A stretch of 64,000 nucleotides of DNA from positions 49,931 through 113,930 of the forward strand of contig DATNDR010000016.1 of NCBI GenBank assembly GCA_035606945.1, read 5' to 3'. The notes below the pieces were generated by a model that saw nothing but the letters and a program-made list of their open reading frames with translations, was not told where the DNA came from and searched no databases. Positions 18,198-28,712 of the stretch are shown one piece after another. This DNA is from GCA-003244245 sp035606945 (GTDB lineage Bacteria > Actinomycetota > Actinomycetes > Mycobacteriales > Pseudonocardiaceae). Within the stretch, counting starts at the first letter, position 1, and every line of letters starts with the position of its first letter. A program made the position numbers and the translations under genes.

Positions 18198-19520
18198 ATG
18201 AATAGCCCAAGCGGCGTCATGGGGATGCGCCGGGTGGCACTTGCCAGTTGCGTGGGTACCACCATCGAGTTCTATGACTTCTTTATCTACGGGACGGCCG
18301 CCGCGCTGGTGTTTCCGAAGGTGTTCTTTCCCGCGCTGGGTGCGACCGCCGGCACGCTAGCGTCATTCGCCACCTTCGCGGTGGCATTCGTCGCCCGACC
18401 GATCGGGGCCATGATCTTCGGACACTACGGCGACCGGTATGGCCGCAAACGGACACTCATCGCGACGCTGCTGCTCATGGGCACGGCGACCGTGCTGATC
18501 GGGCTGCTGCCCGGTGCGGCGACGATCGGGATCGCAGCACCCATCCTGCTGGTGGTGCTGCGGTTCGGGCAGGGCCTCGCGGTCGGCGGGGAATGGGCCG
18601 GCGCGACGCTGCTCGCCGCGGAGTACGCGCCGCCAGGGCGCCGGGGCTGGTATGCGACGTTTCCGCAGCTCGGTACGCCCATCGCGCTGGCACTGTCCAG
18701 CGCTACGTTCCTGGTGACCGGCCTTACCCTCGGCAACACCGATCAGACGTTCGTGGACTACGGATGGCGGGTCCCCTTTCTGATCAGCATCGTGCTACTC
18801 GGCGCGGGGCTGTATGTCCGGTTGAAGATTGCCGAGACGCCAGTATTCCGGCAGGCCCAGGGACAGCAGCCAACCACGCGCACCCCGCTGCGGGAAGCAT
18901 TGACCGAAGCGCCGCGACAGATCCTGCTGTCAGCGGGGACGCTGACCGGGATGTTCGCCCTGTTTTACATCGGCACGACTTATCTCACCAGTTACGGGAT
19001 CAGTCCCACCGGCGCGGGTCTGAGCCGGGCTCTGGTGCTGTCCATCGGGATCGGTGCCGGAACGGCGATGGCGGCCGGCGTCATCCTGTCAGCCGGCGCT
19101 TCCGACCGGCTCGGCCGCCGAGCCGTGGTAGTGCTGTGCAGCGCTGCGGCGGTGGTGTGGTCGCTGCTGATGTTTCCCGTGCTCAGTCTCCACACCCCGG
19201 TTGCCTTCGGGGTCGGCGTGATCGTCACCCTGGCGTTGATGGGTCTTGCCTACGGCCCCGTCGGAGCATTGCTTCCCGAAACTTTTCCCACCCATTTCCG
19301 CTACACCGGGGCTGCAACCAGCTACAACCTGGCCGGCATCGTAGGAGGCTCGATACCGCCGCTGATCGCCGCGCCATTGGCGGCGGCTTTCGGCAGTTTC
19401 TCCATCGGCATCATGCTGTGCGCGCTGTGGCTGCTCAGTCTGCTGTGTGCAAGAAGCCTCGTGGAAACGAAAGACCGGGACCTGCTGGTGCCCCAACCGA
19501 GTGTCAGCGAGCGGTACTGA
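18198..19520 (+). CDS. MFS transporter, metabolite:H+ symporter (MHS) family
   Basis: About 440 aa, 12 predicted spans. GTTIEFYDFFIYGTAAALVF is the MHS opening motif, FGHYGDRYGRKRTL the MFS loop 2-3 motif, and LRFGQGLAVGGEWAGATLLA the span-4 motif. ATG 18198 is chosen because GGGGTG lies upstream and the protein then starts just before span 1; the frame is open to 18093 without family similarity. Relatives import shikimate, ketoglutarate, proline/betaine or other acids. The last 17 bases overlap the end of the convergent esterase gene. Confidence 0.9.
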   Translation: MNSPSGVMGMRRVALASCVGTTIEFYDFFIYGTAAALVFPKVFFPALGATAGTLASFATFAVAFVARPIGAMIFGHYGDRYGRKRTLIATLLLMGTATVLIGLLPGAATIGIAAPILLVVLRFGQGLAVGGEWAGATLLAAEYAPPGRRGWYATFPQLGTPIALALSSATFLVTGLTLGNTDQTFVDYGWRVPFLISIVLLGAGLYVRLKIAETPVFRQAQGQQPTTRTPLREALTEAPRQILLSAGTLTGMFALFYIGTTYLTSYGISPTGAGLSRALVLSIGIGAGTAMAAGVILSAGASDRLGRRAVVVLCSAAAVVWSLLMFPVLSLHTPVAFGVGVIVTLALMGLAYGPVGALLPETFPTHFRYTGAATSYNLAGIVGGSIPPLIAAPLAAAFGSFSIGIMLCALWLLSLLCARSLVETKDRDLLVPQPSVSERY

Positions 19521-21408
19521 TCGGGAAGGTGGCGCTGGACTTGCCCGACTGCGCCGCTGGGATGACAGGAAATACCAGCGCCGACGGGTGCTCGGCGTCG
19601 TGCAGGACGGTCTGGTGGGCAACCTGGGTCGCCGTGCTCTCGCCCAGCCACGACCCGGTGTTGGGGTTGGGATCGAACTGGGGGAAATCGCTGGAGGAGA
19701 TCTCCAAGCGGATGCGGTGGCCGGCGCGGAAAAGATTGCTCGTCGGCCAGACGGTGATGGTGTACTGGTAGACCTTGCCCGGCTCGATCGGCGTCGGCGC
19801 GCTGCTCGACTCCCGGAAGCTGGCCCGCTGGATGCCGTTGTTCAGGTTGACGGCAGTGCCGTCGGGGTGCACATCGACCAGCTTTGCCGTCCAGTCGGTG
19901 TCAGGAGCCGACGAGCTGGCGTAGAGCGTGACGCTGACCGGCCCGGTCACTTCGGTGTCGGTGGCCAGCAGCGGGGTGGTGTACACCAGCACGTCCGGTC
20001 GCTGCTCCACGACATGTTGATCATAGGGTCCTTGTGAACCCGACACCGCGGCGCAGCACGAGTGGCCGCCCACGCTGGCCACGGGGTTGTGCGGATCGTA
20101 GTCGTAGGTATCAGGCTGCTGCCCGGTCGACGGCACGGTAGTGACCAGCTTCCCGTCACCCATGAGGCTTGACGCGTGGCCGTCGCTGGACAGGTAGTAG
20201 TTCGTCCACCGGGTGCCGGGCAGCGGCCAGGCTGTCGTAGTTTTCCAGACATTGGCTCCCATCTCGAAGTAATTGACCGTAGGGCCATTACTCACACCGT
20301 TGTCGACACCTTTGAGAAAGTGATCCCACCATGCCAGCATCAATTCGTTCACCGGGGAATTGCCCGCCGGCCCGATTTGCTTGAGCATGGGCGCCGCGAG
20401 ACTATCGGGTCGGCCCCAGCCGATGTGGTCCCAGGGGCCGATGACGAGCCGCTGATTGTTGCGGGCGAATGCTGATCCACCGGAGTCGACCATGCCGGTG
20501 AAGTTGCGTATTCCACCCGCGAGAAACGCGTCGTACCAGCCTTCGATATCCAGCACCGGGATAGCGATCTTGGGGTAGTACTGCTGTGGCGCCCACTGCT
20601 GCCAGTACGGGCCGTCGGCCCGGTGAGAGATCCAGTCGTAGAAGTACGGCGCCACCGCACCGTCACCCGGGTGAAACGGCGGAAAGCTTCGGTACGGGGT
20701 ATATCGCAGCCAGCCGGCGATGTTCAGAGAGTCCTGCGTGAGCTGCTGGACGACCTTGGTGTCGTCACGATTGGCCGCCGCAGACAACGCGATCGTTTCC
20801 ATCGCCCACGGCTCGATGAAGTTCAGCCGGAACGCGCCGTTCTCGTAGGTCCAGCCCTCATAATAGTCCGATGAGGTGTTGGCCGGCACGATGGTGGCCA
20901 GATGCGGCGGAGCGGTCTCAGCGGCCAACCACTGGGTTGCGCCGACATACGAAGATCCGTACATACCGACTTTCCCGGACGAACCGGGCAGCTTGGCAGC
21001 CCATTCCACGCTGTCATAGCCATCGTTGCGGTCGTCGGTGAACTCGGAGAAGGTGCCCGCCGAGGCGAACTGCCCCCGGATGTCCTGGACCACCACGAGA
21101 TAGCAGTGCGAGGCGAACCAATCCGGACGCTGGTAGCGGGACGGCGCGACCTGCGCGGCCTCCTTGCCGTACTGCGTACGCATCAAGATCACCGGAACCG
21201 GCTGGGAGCTGGCCGGCCGGTAGACATCGGCGCGCAGTACCGTGCCATCGCGCGTCGGGACCGCCACGTTGGCCGTCTTCGTCACCGTGCAGGCGCCGGC
21301 ACCCGATGACGGCGGCGGGGCCGCTGCACAGGCCGCGGTACCAGCCAGCACTACCGCGGCCGCCACGGCCGCAGGGCTTCTCAACCAGCACGAGCTCAAC
21401 CAGCGCAA
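19504..21408 (-). CDS. Secreted CocE/NonD-family (X-Pro dipeptidyl-peptidase S15) hydrolase
   Basis: 634 aa. The N terminus is a signal peptide (hydrophobic AAVAAAVVLAGTAACAAA), possibly a lipoprotein since a Cys follows GTAA, although the lipobox is imperfect. The alpha/beta hydrolase core shows VPTRDGTVLRADVYRP, the nucleophile elbow GKVGMYGSSYVGATQW, and later WYDAFLAGGI and VIGPWDHIGWG with the acid and His positions. The C-terminal half is the jelly-roll X-Pro_dipeptidyl-peptidase domain. It hydrolyses esters or acyl-peptide bonds outside the membrane; the substrate is unknown. Divergent from the synthase cluster; a link to that cluster cannot be excluded. Confidence 0.9.
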   Translation of the reverse strand: MRWLSSCWLRSPAAVAAAVVLAGTAACAAAPPPSSGAGACTVTKTANVAVPTRDGTVLRADVYRPASSQPVPVILMRTQYGKEAAQVAPSRYQRPDWFASHCYLVVVQDIRGQFASAGTFSEFTDDRNDGYDSVEWAAKLPGSSGKVGMYGSSYVGATQWLAAETAPPHLATIVPANTSSDYYEGWTYENGAFRLNFIEPWAMETIALSAAANRDDTKVVQQLTQDSLNIAGWLRYTPYRSFPPFHPGDGAVAPYFYDWISHRADGPYWQQWAPQQYYPKIAIPVLDIEGWYDAFLAGGIRNFTGMVDSGGSAFARNNQRLVIGPWDHIGWGRPDSLAAPMLKQIGPAGNSPVNELMLAWWDHFLKGVDNGVSNGPTVNYFEMGANVWKTTTAWPLPGTRWTNYYLSSDGHASSLMGDGKLVTTVPSTGQQPDTYDYDPHNPVASVGGHSCCAAVSGSQGPYDQHVVEQRPDVLVYTTPLLATDTEVTGPVSVTLYASSSAPDTDWTAKLVDVHPDGTAVNLNNGIQRASFRESSSAPTPIEPGKVYQYTITVWPTSNLFRAGHRIRLEISSSDFPQFDPNPNTGSWLGESTATQVAHQTVLHDAEHPSALVFPVIPAAQSGKSSATFPISTAR

Positions 21409-21956
21409 GTCGCTCCCCCAACGTCAGTGTTCACGTCTACCTGGTCAGCAGCCGGACGACAACGTGGGTAGTCCAGGGCTAACACCACCCAGCTCGGACT
21501 ACCTACGTAGTGCGGATCCATTGAGTAAGTATCAATCCCCCATTCCAGTCAGTACTAATACGTCATCCGGGGCATATTGGGCCTTGTAGACCTCTCTGTC
21601 ATCACCTAGTGTTACTCTTCGTAAGTCCGTAGCCCCCATTGAGGGGCAGTAGCTGGGTACGATAGGGCAGGGGGGCCTGGCCGTGCTGGCGACAATGGCG
21701 GTTGCATTTCTCGTGGTCACCAAATCGACGTCAGCGATAGCGAACCTAGCTGCGCCGTAGCGGCACGCGCGACATCGGTCACCTTTGCCAGGTGGCCGCA
21801 TCGTTCGCCGCCGCATCATCTGGCGGACCCGGGTGATCACCGAGGGGGACCACCCGGGTCATCCAAAGCCTGCGCACTGCCGACGTGCCCCGCCACGGCC
21901 GGCGACCAGTACGGACCACCGGGGCTTGCCCGCGTACAGGAAGGACGAAGCCAAGG
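21409..21956. promoter_or_regulatory. 548-base control region between the esterase and the synthase cluster
   Basis: No convincing gene lies here, although the AT content is higher than in the neighbours, especially 21500-21760. It must hold the promoter of the 15-kb synthase operon. A small hairpin GCCCC-CATTGA-GGGGC lies near 21634-21649. A possible 25-codon peptide frame with one hydrophobic stretch (GTG 21683 to TAG 21760, start VLATMAVAFLVV) follows a G-rich box and could be a leader peptide. I see no recognisable operator or riboswitch. Confidence 0.4.
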
Positions 21957-24900
21957 ATGAGCAGGCTGCAGGACCGAGAGCTGGTGGTGGGGATCACGCC
22001 GTTCGAGGAGCCCAATGCCGCTCTCGCGGTGGCGCTCGCGCGGGCCGGCTCGGTAGGCGTCCTTGACCTGGGGCGGGATCACATCCAGGCACGCGCCGCG
22101 CTGGCGGACGTCTGCCGGTGGTGGTCGGGCACGTTCGGCGTTCGGGTGCCAGCCGGGTGCCCACTATCGCCGACCGATCTGCCGGAGCAAGTCGATGTGG
22201 TCGTGCATGGTGTCGGTTCGCAGTGGCCGGCTGTACCGGGCCGGCGATTGTTCGTTGAGGTCACGTCGGTCGCGCAGGCACATACCGCGATCCGAACCGG
22301 CGCCTCTGGACTGATCGCCAAAGGCGCTGAAGCGGGTGGCCAGGTCGGTCTCACGACGACGTTCGTGCTACTGCAGCAGCTGCTGGCGGACCCGCTGATC
22401 GAGATTCCGATCTGGGCGGCCGGCGGGATCGGACCGCATACTGCGGCCGCCGCGATAGCCGGTGGCGCGGCGGGAGTAGTGCTGGACGCGCAGCTGGCGC
22501 TGGTAGCCGAGGCCGATTTCCCGGCCGAGGTCGCTGCGGCAATCCGGGTCATGGACGGCACCGAGACCGCAGTCATCGGCAATCACCGCCTCTTCACGCG
22601 GCCGGGCCTGCCGGTGGCGGATCCCGAGTCCGTTGCTTCCCGGTTGGGCGCCCGGCATCTCGGTGCATTGCCCATCGGCCAGGACGGTGCACTGGCCAAT
22701 CCGCTCGCTCGGCGGTACGTCACAGCCGGCGGCGTGGTGGCGGCGATTCGCGTGGCGATCACCGACGCGCTGCGCAGCGCGCAGTCGCTATCGGCGCAAG
22801 GCTGGCGACCCCTGGCGGTGCAGGGTCCGATGACTCGGGTCAGTGATCAGGCCGGGTTCGCCGCGGCCGTGGCAACAGCCGGTGGGCTGCCGTTTCTGGC
22901 CTTGGCGTTGAGCGATGGTAACCAGACCCGGGCATTGCTGGAGCAGACCGCTGCGGCCATGGATGGGCGGCCATGGGGGGTGGGGATTCTCGGCTTCGTC
23001 CCACCGGAACTGCGGGAGGCGCAGCTGGCAGCCGTGCACCAGGTGCGGCCACCGTATGCGTTGATCGCCGGAGGACGGCCGGCTCAAGCGGCACGGTTGG
23101 AGACGGCCGGGATTGAGACGTTCCTGCACGTGCCTTCACCCAGCCTGCTGGATCGGTTCCTGGCCGAGGGCGCGCGGCGGTTCGTCTTCGAAGGCCAGGA
23201 GTGCGGTGGACACATCGGGCGGCTGGCCAGCTTCCCGCTGTGGGAAATGCAGCTGCAGCGGCTGCTGGACTACGACGACGCACACGGCTGCACCGGCGAG
23301 TTGCAGGTGTGGTTCGCGGGGGGCATCCACGATGAGCGTTCCGCGGCGATGGTGGCCGCGCTGGCCGCTCCGCTAGTCGAGCGAGGTGCTCAGGTCGGGG
23401 TGTTGATGGGCACCGCGTACCTGTTCACCCAGCAAGCGGTCGCCGCCGGCGCCATTGTCGCCGGCTACCAAAGGGCGGCCCTGGCCTGTGCGAGCACCGT
23501 GTTGTTGGAGACCGCGCCCGGGCACTCCATCCGTTGCGCGGATTCGCCGTATGTCCGCACGTTCGCCGAGAGCAAGGCACGGTTGTTGGCCGCCGGAATC
23601 CCGCGCGATCAAATGTGGACTGAGCTGGAACAGCTCAACATGGGCCGGCTGAGGATCGCCAGCAAGGGGCTACGCCGCAGGGGCGACGTTCTGGTTGCGG
23701 TGGATGCAGAAGTCCAGCGTCAAGAAGGCATGGTGATGCTCGGCGAAGTGGCCACCTTGCGCACGGCCATCACCACGATCGAAGGGTTGCACACCGAGGT
23801 GACCGAGGGCGCAGCGACGTTCCTGGCCGCAAGGGCCGACGAACTGGGCATCGGACCAATTCACGATGACCAGGCAGCTCAGACGTCGGAGGCGTCGCCG
23901 CTGGACGTGGCGATCGTCGGCATGGCCGGTGTGCTCCCGGGTGCGGCGGACCTGACTGATTACTGGGCGAATGTACTGGCCGGGGTGGATGCGGTCACCG
24001 AAGTGCCTACCGGCCGATGGGATCCGACGGTATACAGCGGGACGGCGAATTGGGGCGGTTTCGTGCCGGACATCCCATTCGACGCGCTGGCCTACGGCAT
24101 CCCTCCAGCGGCGTTGGCAAGCATCGATCCAGTCCAGTTGCTGGCACTGGAGGTGGCTGCCCGGGCCCTACGGGATGCCGGCTACGAGCGGCGAGACTTC
24201 GATCGGGAGCACACCTCGGTGATCTTCGGTGCTGAAGGCGGCACTGATCTGGGCAGCGCGTACGGGTTCCGCTCGATGTACCCCGCCTACCACGGGACGC
24301 TGCCAGCCGGGTTGGATGAGCAGCTACCGACGCTGACCGAAGACTCCTTCCCCGGTGTGTTGCCTAACGTGGTCGCCGGACGGATCGCCAACCGGTTGAA
24401 CCTCGGCGGCACGAACTACACGGTGTCCGCGGCCTGCGCCTCCTCACTGGCCGCCGTCAACCTGGCCTGTAAGGAACTGCAAGCCGGAACCAGCAACATG
24501 GTGCTGGCCGGTGGCGCCGACGTGAACAACAGCATCCACCACTACCTGCTGTTCGCCTCGGTACAGGCGCTCTCCCCGACCGGCCGATGCCGCCCGTTCG
24601 ATGTCTCCGCCGATGGCATCGCGCTGGGGGAGGGCGTGGCGTGTGTGGTGCTCAAGCGGCTGGCTGACGCCGAACGCGATGGCGACCGGATCTACGCGGT
24701 GATCAAGGGAATCGGCTCGGCCAGCGACGGGCGGTCGCGAGGACTGACCGCACCCCGCCCCGAAGGGCAGCGCCGGGCATTGGAGCGGGCCTACCGGATG
24801 GCCGGAATCTCACCCGCCGAGGTCGGCTTGGTGGAGGCGCACGGTACCGGCACCGTGCTCGGAGACCGCACCGAGCTGACAGTGCTGACCGAACTGTTCA

Positions 24901-27900
24901 CCGAAGCCGGCACACCGGCTGGCAGCTGCACCTTGGGCTCGGTCAAATCGCAGATCGGCCACACCAGATGCACCGCTGGACTAGCCGGACTGATCAAGGC
25001 AGCGCGCGCGGTGTACACCGGAGTGCGGCCACCGACCGCCCAGCTGCGCGAACCTAACCAGTACTGGAACCGCGAGAGCAGTCCGTTCGCCTTCGATGTG
25101 ACGGCACGGCCCTGGACCTCCTCGGCACGCCGCGTTGCTGGGGTGAGCGCTTTCGGGTTCGGCGGCACGAATTTCCATGCCGTGCTCACCTCATATGACG
25201 GGGCGCCCGAGCCCCGGCACGGGGTCGACACCTGGCCAGCTGAGCTGTTCCTGTTCACCGGCACGGACCGGACCGCGGCGATCACGAGAATGGACCAGCT
25301 AGCCGCGCTGCTCGTAGCCAACGACACCGCCGGCCGACCGTGGCGGTTGCGCGATCTCGCCCGGACGCTTTCGGACGAGTCCGGTCGCAACCGGGTGTGG
25401 CTCGCTATCGTGGCCGAGGACCTCGATGACCTGGCGACAAAGTTGGCACGGGCCCGGACAGGTGCCCCGGCGGATGGTGTATTCGTCACATCCGAGGATG
25501 CTGAGGCCGCGGGTCAGGTTGCGTTCCTGTTTCCCGGGCAGGGCAGCCAACGACCAGGCATGCTGGCCGATCTCTTCGTGGCGTTTCCGCGGCTGCGGCG
25601 GGTCCTGGAGCACGGCGGACGCTGGGCCGGCGCGATGTTCCCACCGGCCGCGTTCAGCAAAGAGGAGTCAGCGCGGCAGCGGGCAGCGCTCACGGACACC
25701 CGGGTCGCCCAGCCAGCGCTGGGCATCGCCGGGCTGGCCATGCACGAGCTGCTCACCTCGCTGGGCGTGCAACCGGACCACCTAGGCGGGCACAGCTACG
25801 GCGAATTGGTCGCGCTCGCCGCCGCTGGCGCAGTCGGCACCAGCGAGCTGCTGGAGCTCAGCGAGGTCAGAGGACAAGCCATTCTTGCGGCGGCCGGATC
25901 CGATCCCGGCACCATGGCCGCGGTCACCGCCACCGCTGAGCAGGTGCGGGCCGTGCTCGGGAACGGACCGGTCGTGGTAGCCAACCACAACGCGCCAGGC
26001 CAGTCAGTAATCTCCGGCCCTGCTCCCGCGGTGGAGGCCGCATTGGGACGGCTGGCGGAGGGCGGGTTGAGCGGCACACGGATCCCCGTGGCATGCGCGT
26101 TCCACAGCCCGGTAGTGGCCGCAGCCACCCAGAGCTTCGCCGCTGAGCTGGATCGCCGGGCTCTAGGTTCACCGCGGCTACCGGTGTGGTCGAACACCAC
26201 AGCCGCGCAGTATCCAGGCGACCCAGGCTCCATCCGGTCGATGCTGGCTGCGCACGTCGCCGAACCGGTCCGGTTCGTCGAGCAAGTCGAAGCGATGTAC
26301 GCGGCTGGAGTGCGGGTCTTCGTTGAGGCGGGGCCAGGTCGGGTGCTCACCAGACTGGTCGACGAGATCCTGACCGGCCGGCCGCACACCGCCGTCTACA
26401 CAGACGCACCGGGCGAGCCTGCACTGCGGCGACTGCTGCTAGCGCTGGCCGAGCTGGCCGTCGCCGGCGTACCGATCGATCCGGCCGGACTTTTCCACGG
26501 CCGGGATGCCCGCCCCGTGCCGACTTCGACGTCGACACCGGTTTCGGGTTCCGTCGCTCCTCGACGCGCCGGATGGGTGGTGAACGGCCATCTGGTCAAA
26601 ACCGCTGACGGGCAATACCTGCGGGGTGGTTTACGTCCAGCCCGACAGGTGCCGGCACCAACCTGCGAGCCTGTCTCCAACGCTGGGAGTGCACCCGGGC
26701 GCGAGGCGGCCGTCCTGGAGTTCCTGCGCAGCACCCGGGAGCTCGTCGCTGCCCAACGCGAGATCATGTTGGGCTATCTCGGCACCACAACTCCGGCAGC
26801 TGCCGGAATGCCAGTTCCCGGCTTGCCGCCCGCAGCTATGTTGCCATCCACCGTCGCTCCGCTCGCCCCGGCGCCGGACCCAACGATCGATACGAGGGTC
26901 GATTCTGCTCCTCCAGAACAGGTCGAACCGGTTGAGCTGACACCCGACGCGGTGTTGGCCACAGTGCGGACCCTGGTGAGCGACCGAACCGGCTACCCGG
27001 TGGACATGCTCGGAGCTGACCTCGATTTGGAAGCGGACCTCAGTATCGACTCGATCAAGCGCACTGAGCTGGTCGGCTTGCTCACCGACCAGCTCGGGCT
27101 GGCCTGCACCGGCAGCCCGCTGGATGACTCAGTCGCCGAGGAGCTGAGCCGGCTTCGCACACTGCGCAGCATTGTGGACTGGATCGTCAACAGACTTGGT
27201 ATGCGATCCCCGTCCACTCGAACCCACCCCATCCTCGCGCAGCCCAGCACAGCAAAACGGGCCCGGCGCTACCTCGTCGAAACCACCTCTTCGCCCGTGC
27301 CTACCGGGCCGGCCGCGACATCCCTCGCCGGGCGCAGGGTTACCATCGTCGGTGACGGCGGAGGCATCGCGCTGGACTTGTCCGTCCTGCTGGAGCAGCA
27401 CGGCGCCGAGGTACGCCTGCTCGGCGTGGACCAAGTCGCCCAGAAGACGAGCACCGATGCCCTCGTCTACCTCGCCGCGCTGGATCGGGGTCGGGCAGCG
27501 ATCCTGCCGGATGGCTTCGTCGCGCTTCGCGATGCCATCCGCGGTGGCGTTAGCCATTTGCTCGTCGTCACCGGTTCTGGGGGCCGATTCGCTCGGGCGC
27601 ACCACCCCAACGGTGTCGCCGGGGTCGGGCTGGCGGGTCTGGTCCGCACGATCGCACGTGAATTTCCCGAGCGGTTCGTCCGGGTCATCGATATGGATCC
27701 CAAGGAGGAGCCGGCTCAACTCGCCAAGCACCTGCTCACCGAGCTGCTCACTCCTGATGCCCCAACTGCGGTGGGGTACACCGCCGGCGAACGAGTCACC
27801 TTGCAGGTCGTGCCCGCACCGCTGGAGTACGGGGGGCTGGGCGTGGCCGGGCTAGGCCCAGAGTCGGTGGTACTGCTGACCGGTGGTGCTCGCGGCATTA

Positions 27901-28712
27901 CCGCACAGGTCGCGGTCGGCCTGGCCCGCGCGAGCGGCTGCCACCTGGAGCTGGTCGGTCGAACCCCGCTACCGCGCGGCGATGAGGAGCCGGTAATCGC
28001 GGCGGCGGCTGACCGCGTGACGTTGCGACGGGTACTCGCCCGGTCCAGGGGCGGTACACCGGCCGAGATTGAAGCAGCGGCCAACCGGCTCCTCGCCGAG
28101 CGGGAGGTCCGTACGACGCTGGGCGAGCTGCGTGGACTGGCCTCCTCGGTCCACTACTCGGCGGTCGATGTCCGCGACCCGCTGTCGGTCACAGCGCTGG
28201 TGAATGACGTGTACCAGCGGCATGGCCGGCTCGACGGAATCGTGCACGGCGCGGGGGTCCTCGCTGACCGGTTGCTCGTTGACAAAACTGCCGAGGACTT
28301 CACGCGGGTGTGGGAGACCAAGGTCAACGGGGCGCGGGCGCTGGCTGAGGCGGCCCGCGGGGACCTCAGGTTCCTGGTGTTGTTCGGCAGCGTGTCGGGG
28401 GTCTTCGGCAACCGCGGGCAGGCCGACTACGCCGCGGCGAACGACGCGCTCGACACCTTGGCCCGGATCTGGACGCCGCGGGCCTGCGGCCGGGTGGTCG
28501 CGGTGGACTGGGGGCCGTGGGCGGCGTCCGAGAACGGGACCGGGATGGTCTCGGCCGAGCTCGAGCGCGAGTACGCCAGGCGAGGCATTGGTCTGATCGA
28601 GCCCGAGGACGGCGTCGCCTGCCTGCTCGCCGAACTGGCCGCCGGCACCGAGCCCCAGGTGGTGTATATGTGCGCCGAGCCGGACGCGTTCGGGGTCGGG
28701 CAGGATGGCTGA
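21957..28712 (+). CDS. Pfa-like multidomain synthase: NMO-NMO-KS-AT-ACP-KR
   Basis: 2251 aa from ATG 21957, which follows AGGAAGGACGAAG; the frame is open from 21885. Residues 1-300 and 300-640 are two nitronate-monooxygenase/PfaD-like TIM barrels (GAEAGGQVG near 123; GQECGGHIG near 414), the likely FMN enoyl reductases. KS 648-1090 has Cys827 (SAACASSLAA), His962 (EAHGTGT) and His1002. AT 1190-1510 has Ser1280 (GHSYGE) and FHSP, suggesting malonyl. A single ACP has Ser1699 (LSIDSIKR, the form typical of Pfa ACPs). KR about 1965-2230 has TGGARGI and Tyr2158 (YAAAN), preceded by a structural half-domain. It builds and partly reduces a carbon chain iteratively. It overlaps the next gene by 8 bases. 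Confidence 0.93.
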   Translation: MSRLQDRELVVGITPFEEPNAALAVALARAGSVGVLDLGRDHIQARAALADVCRWWSGTFGVRVPAGCPLSPTDLPEQVDVVVHGVGSQWPAVPGRRLFVEVTSVAQAHTAIRTGASGLIAKGAEAGGQVGLTTTFVLLQQLLADPLIEIPIWAAGGIGPHTAAAAIAGGAAGVVLDAQLALVAEADFPAEVAAAIRVMDGTETAVIGNHRLFTRPGLPVADPESVASRLGARHLGALPIGQDGALANPLARRYVTAGGVVAAIRVAITDALRSAQSLSAQGWRPLAVQGPMTRVSDQAGFAAAVATAGGLPFLALALSDGNQTRALLEQTAAAMDGRPWGVGILGFVPPELREAQLAAVHQVRPPYALIAGGRPAQAARLETAGIETFLHVPSPSLLDRFLAEGARRFVFEGQECGGHIGRLASFPLWEMQLQRLLDYDDAHGCTGELQVWFAGGIHDERSAAMVAALAAPLVERGAQVGVLMGTAYLFTQQAVAAGAIVAGYQRAALACASTVLLETAPGHSIRCADSPYVRTFAESKARLLAAGIPRDQMWTELEQLNMGRLRIASKGLRRRGDVLVAVDAEVQRQEGMVMLGEVATLRTAITTIEGLHTEVTEGAATFLAARADELGIGPIHDDQAAQTSEASPLDVAIVGMAGVLPGAADLTDYWANVLAGVDAVTEVPTGRWDPTVYSGTANWGGFVPDIPFDALAYGIPPAALASIDPVQLLALEVAARALRDAGYERRDFDREHTSVIFGAEGGTDLGSAYGFRSMYPAYHGTLPAGLDEQLPTLTEDSFPGVLPNVVAGRIANRLNLGGTNYTVSAACASSLAAVNLACKELQAGTSNMVLAGGADVNNSIHHYLLFASVQALSPTGRCRPFDVSADGIALGEGVACVVLKRLADAERDGDRIYAVIKGIGSASDGRSRGLTAPRPEGQRRALERAYRMAGISPAEVGLVEAHGTGTVLGDRTELTVLTELFTEAGTPAGSCTLGSVKSQIGHTRCTAGLAGLIKAARAVYTGVRPPTAQLREPNQYWNRESSPFAFDVTARPWTSSARRVAGVSAFGFGGTNFHAVLTSYDGAPEPRHGVDTWPAELFLFTGTDRTAAITRMDQLAALLVANDTAGRPWRLRDLARTLSDESGRNRVWLAIVAEDLDDLATKLARARTGAPADGVFVTSEDAEAAGQVAFLFPGQGSQRPGMLADLFVAFPRLRRVLEHGGRWAGAMFPPAAFSKEESARQRAALTDTRVAQPALGIAGLAMHELLTSLGVQPDHLGGHSYGELVALAAAGAVGTSELLELSEVRGQAILAAAGSDPGTMAAVTATAEQVRAVLGNGPVVVANHNAPGQSVISGPAPAVEAALGRLAEGGLSGTRIPVACAFHSPVVAAATQSFAAELDRRALGSPRLPVWSNTTAAQYPGDPGSIRSMLAAHVAEPVRFVEQVEAMYAAGVRVFVEAGPGRVLTRLVDEILTGRPHTAVYTDAPGEPALRRLLLALAELAVAGVPIDPAGLFHGRDARPVPTSTSTPVSGSVAPRRAGWVVNGHLVKTADGQYLRGGLRPARQVPAPTCEPVSNAGSAPGREAAVLEFLRSTRELVAAQREIMLGYLGTTTPAAAGMPVPGLPPAAMLPSTVAPLAPAPDPTIDTRVDSAPPEQVEPVELTPDAVLATVRTLVSDRTGYPVDMLGADLDLEADLSIDSIKRTELVGLLTDQLGLACTGSPLDDSVAEELSRLRTLRSIVDWIVNRLGMRSPSTRTHPILAQPSTAKRARRYLVETTSSPVPTGPAATSLAGRRVTIVGDGGGIALDLSVLLEQHGAEVRLLGVDQVAQKTSTDALVYLAALDRGRAAILPDGFVALRDAIRGGVSHLLVVTGSGGRFARAHHPNGVAGVGLAGLVRTIAREFPERFVRVIDMDPKEEPAQLAKHLLTELLTPDAPTAVGYTAGERVTLQVVPAPLEYGGLGVAGLGPESVVLLTGGARGITAQVAVGLARASGCHLELVGRTPLPRGDEEPVIAAAADRVTLRRVLARSRGGTPAEIEAAANRLLAEREVRTTLGELRGLASSVHYSAVDVRDPLSVTALVNDVYQRHGRLDGIVHGAGVLADRLLVDKTAEDFTRVWETKVNGARALAEAARGDLRFLVLFGSVSGVFGNRGQADYAAANDALDTLARIWTPRACGRVVAVDWGPWAASENGTGMVSAELEREYARRGIGLIEPEDGVACLLAELAAGTEPQVVYMCAEPDAFGVGQDG

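Noticed and set aside
21532..21840. 102-aa minus-strand frame before the synthase operon
   Set aside because: Arg-rich and low-complexity at its start, with no family similarity, and it covers the likely promoter of the operon.
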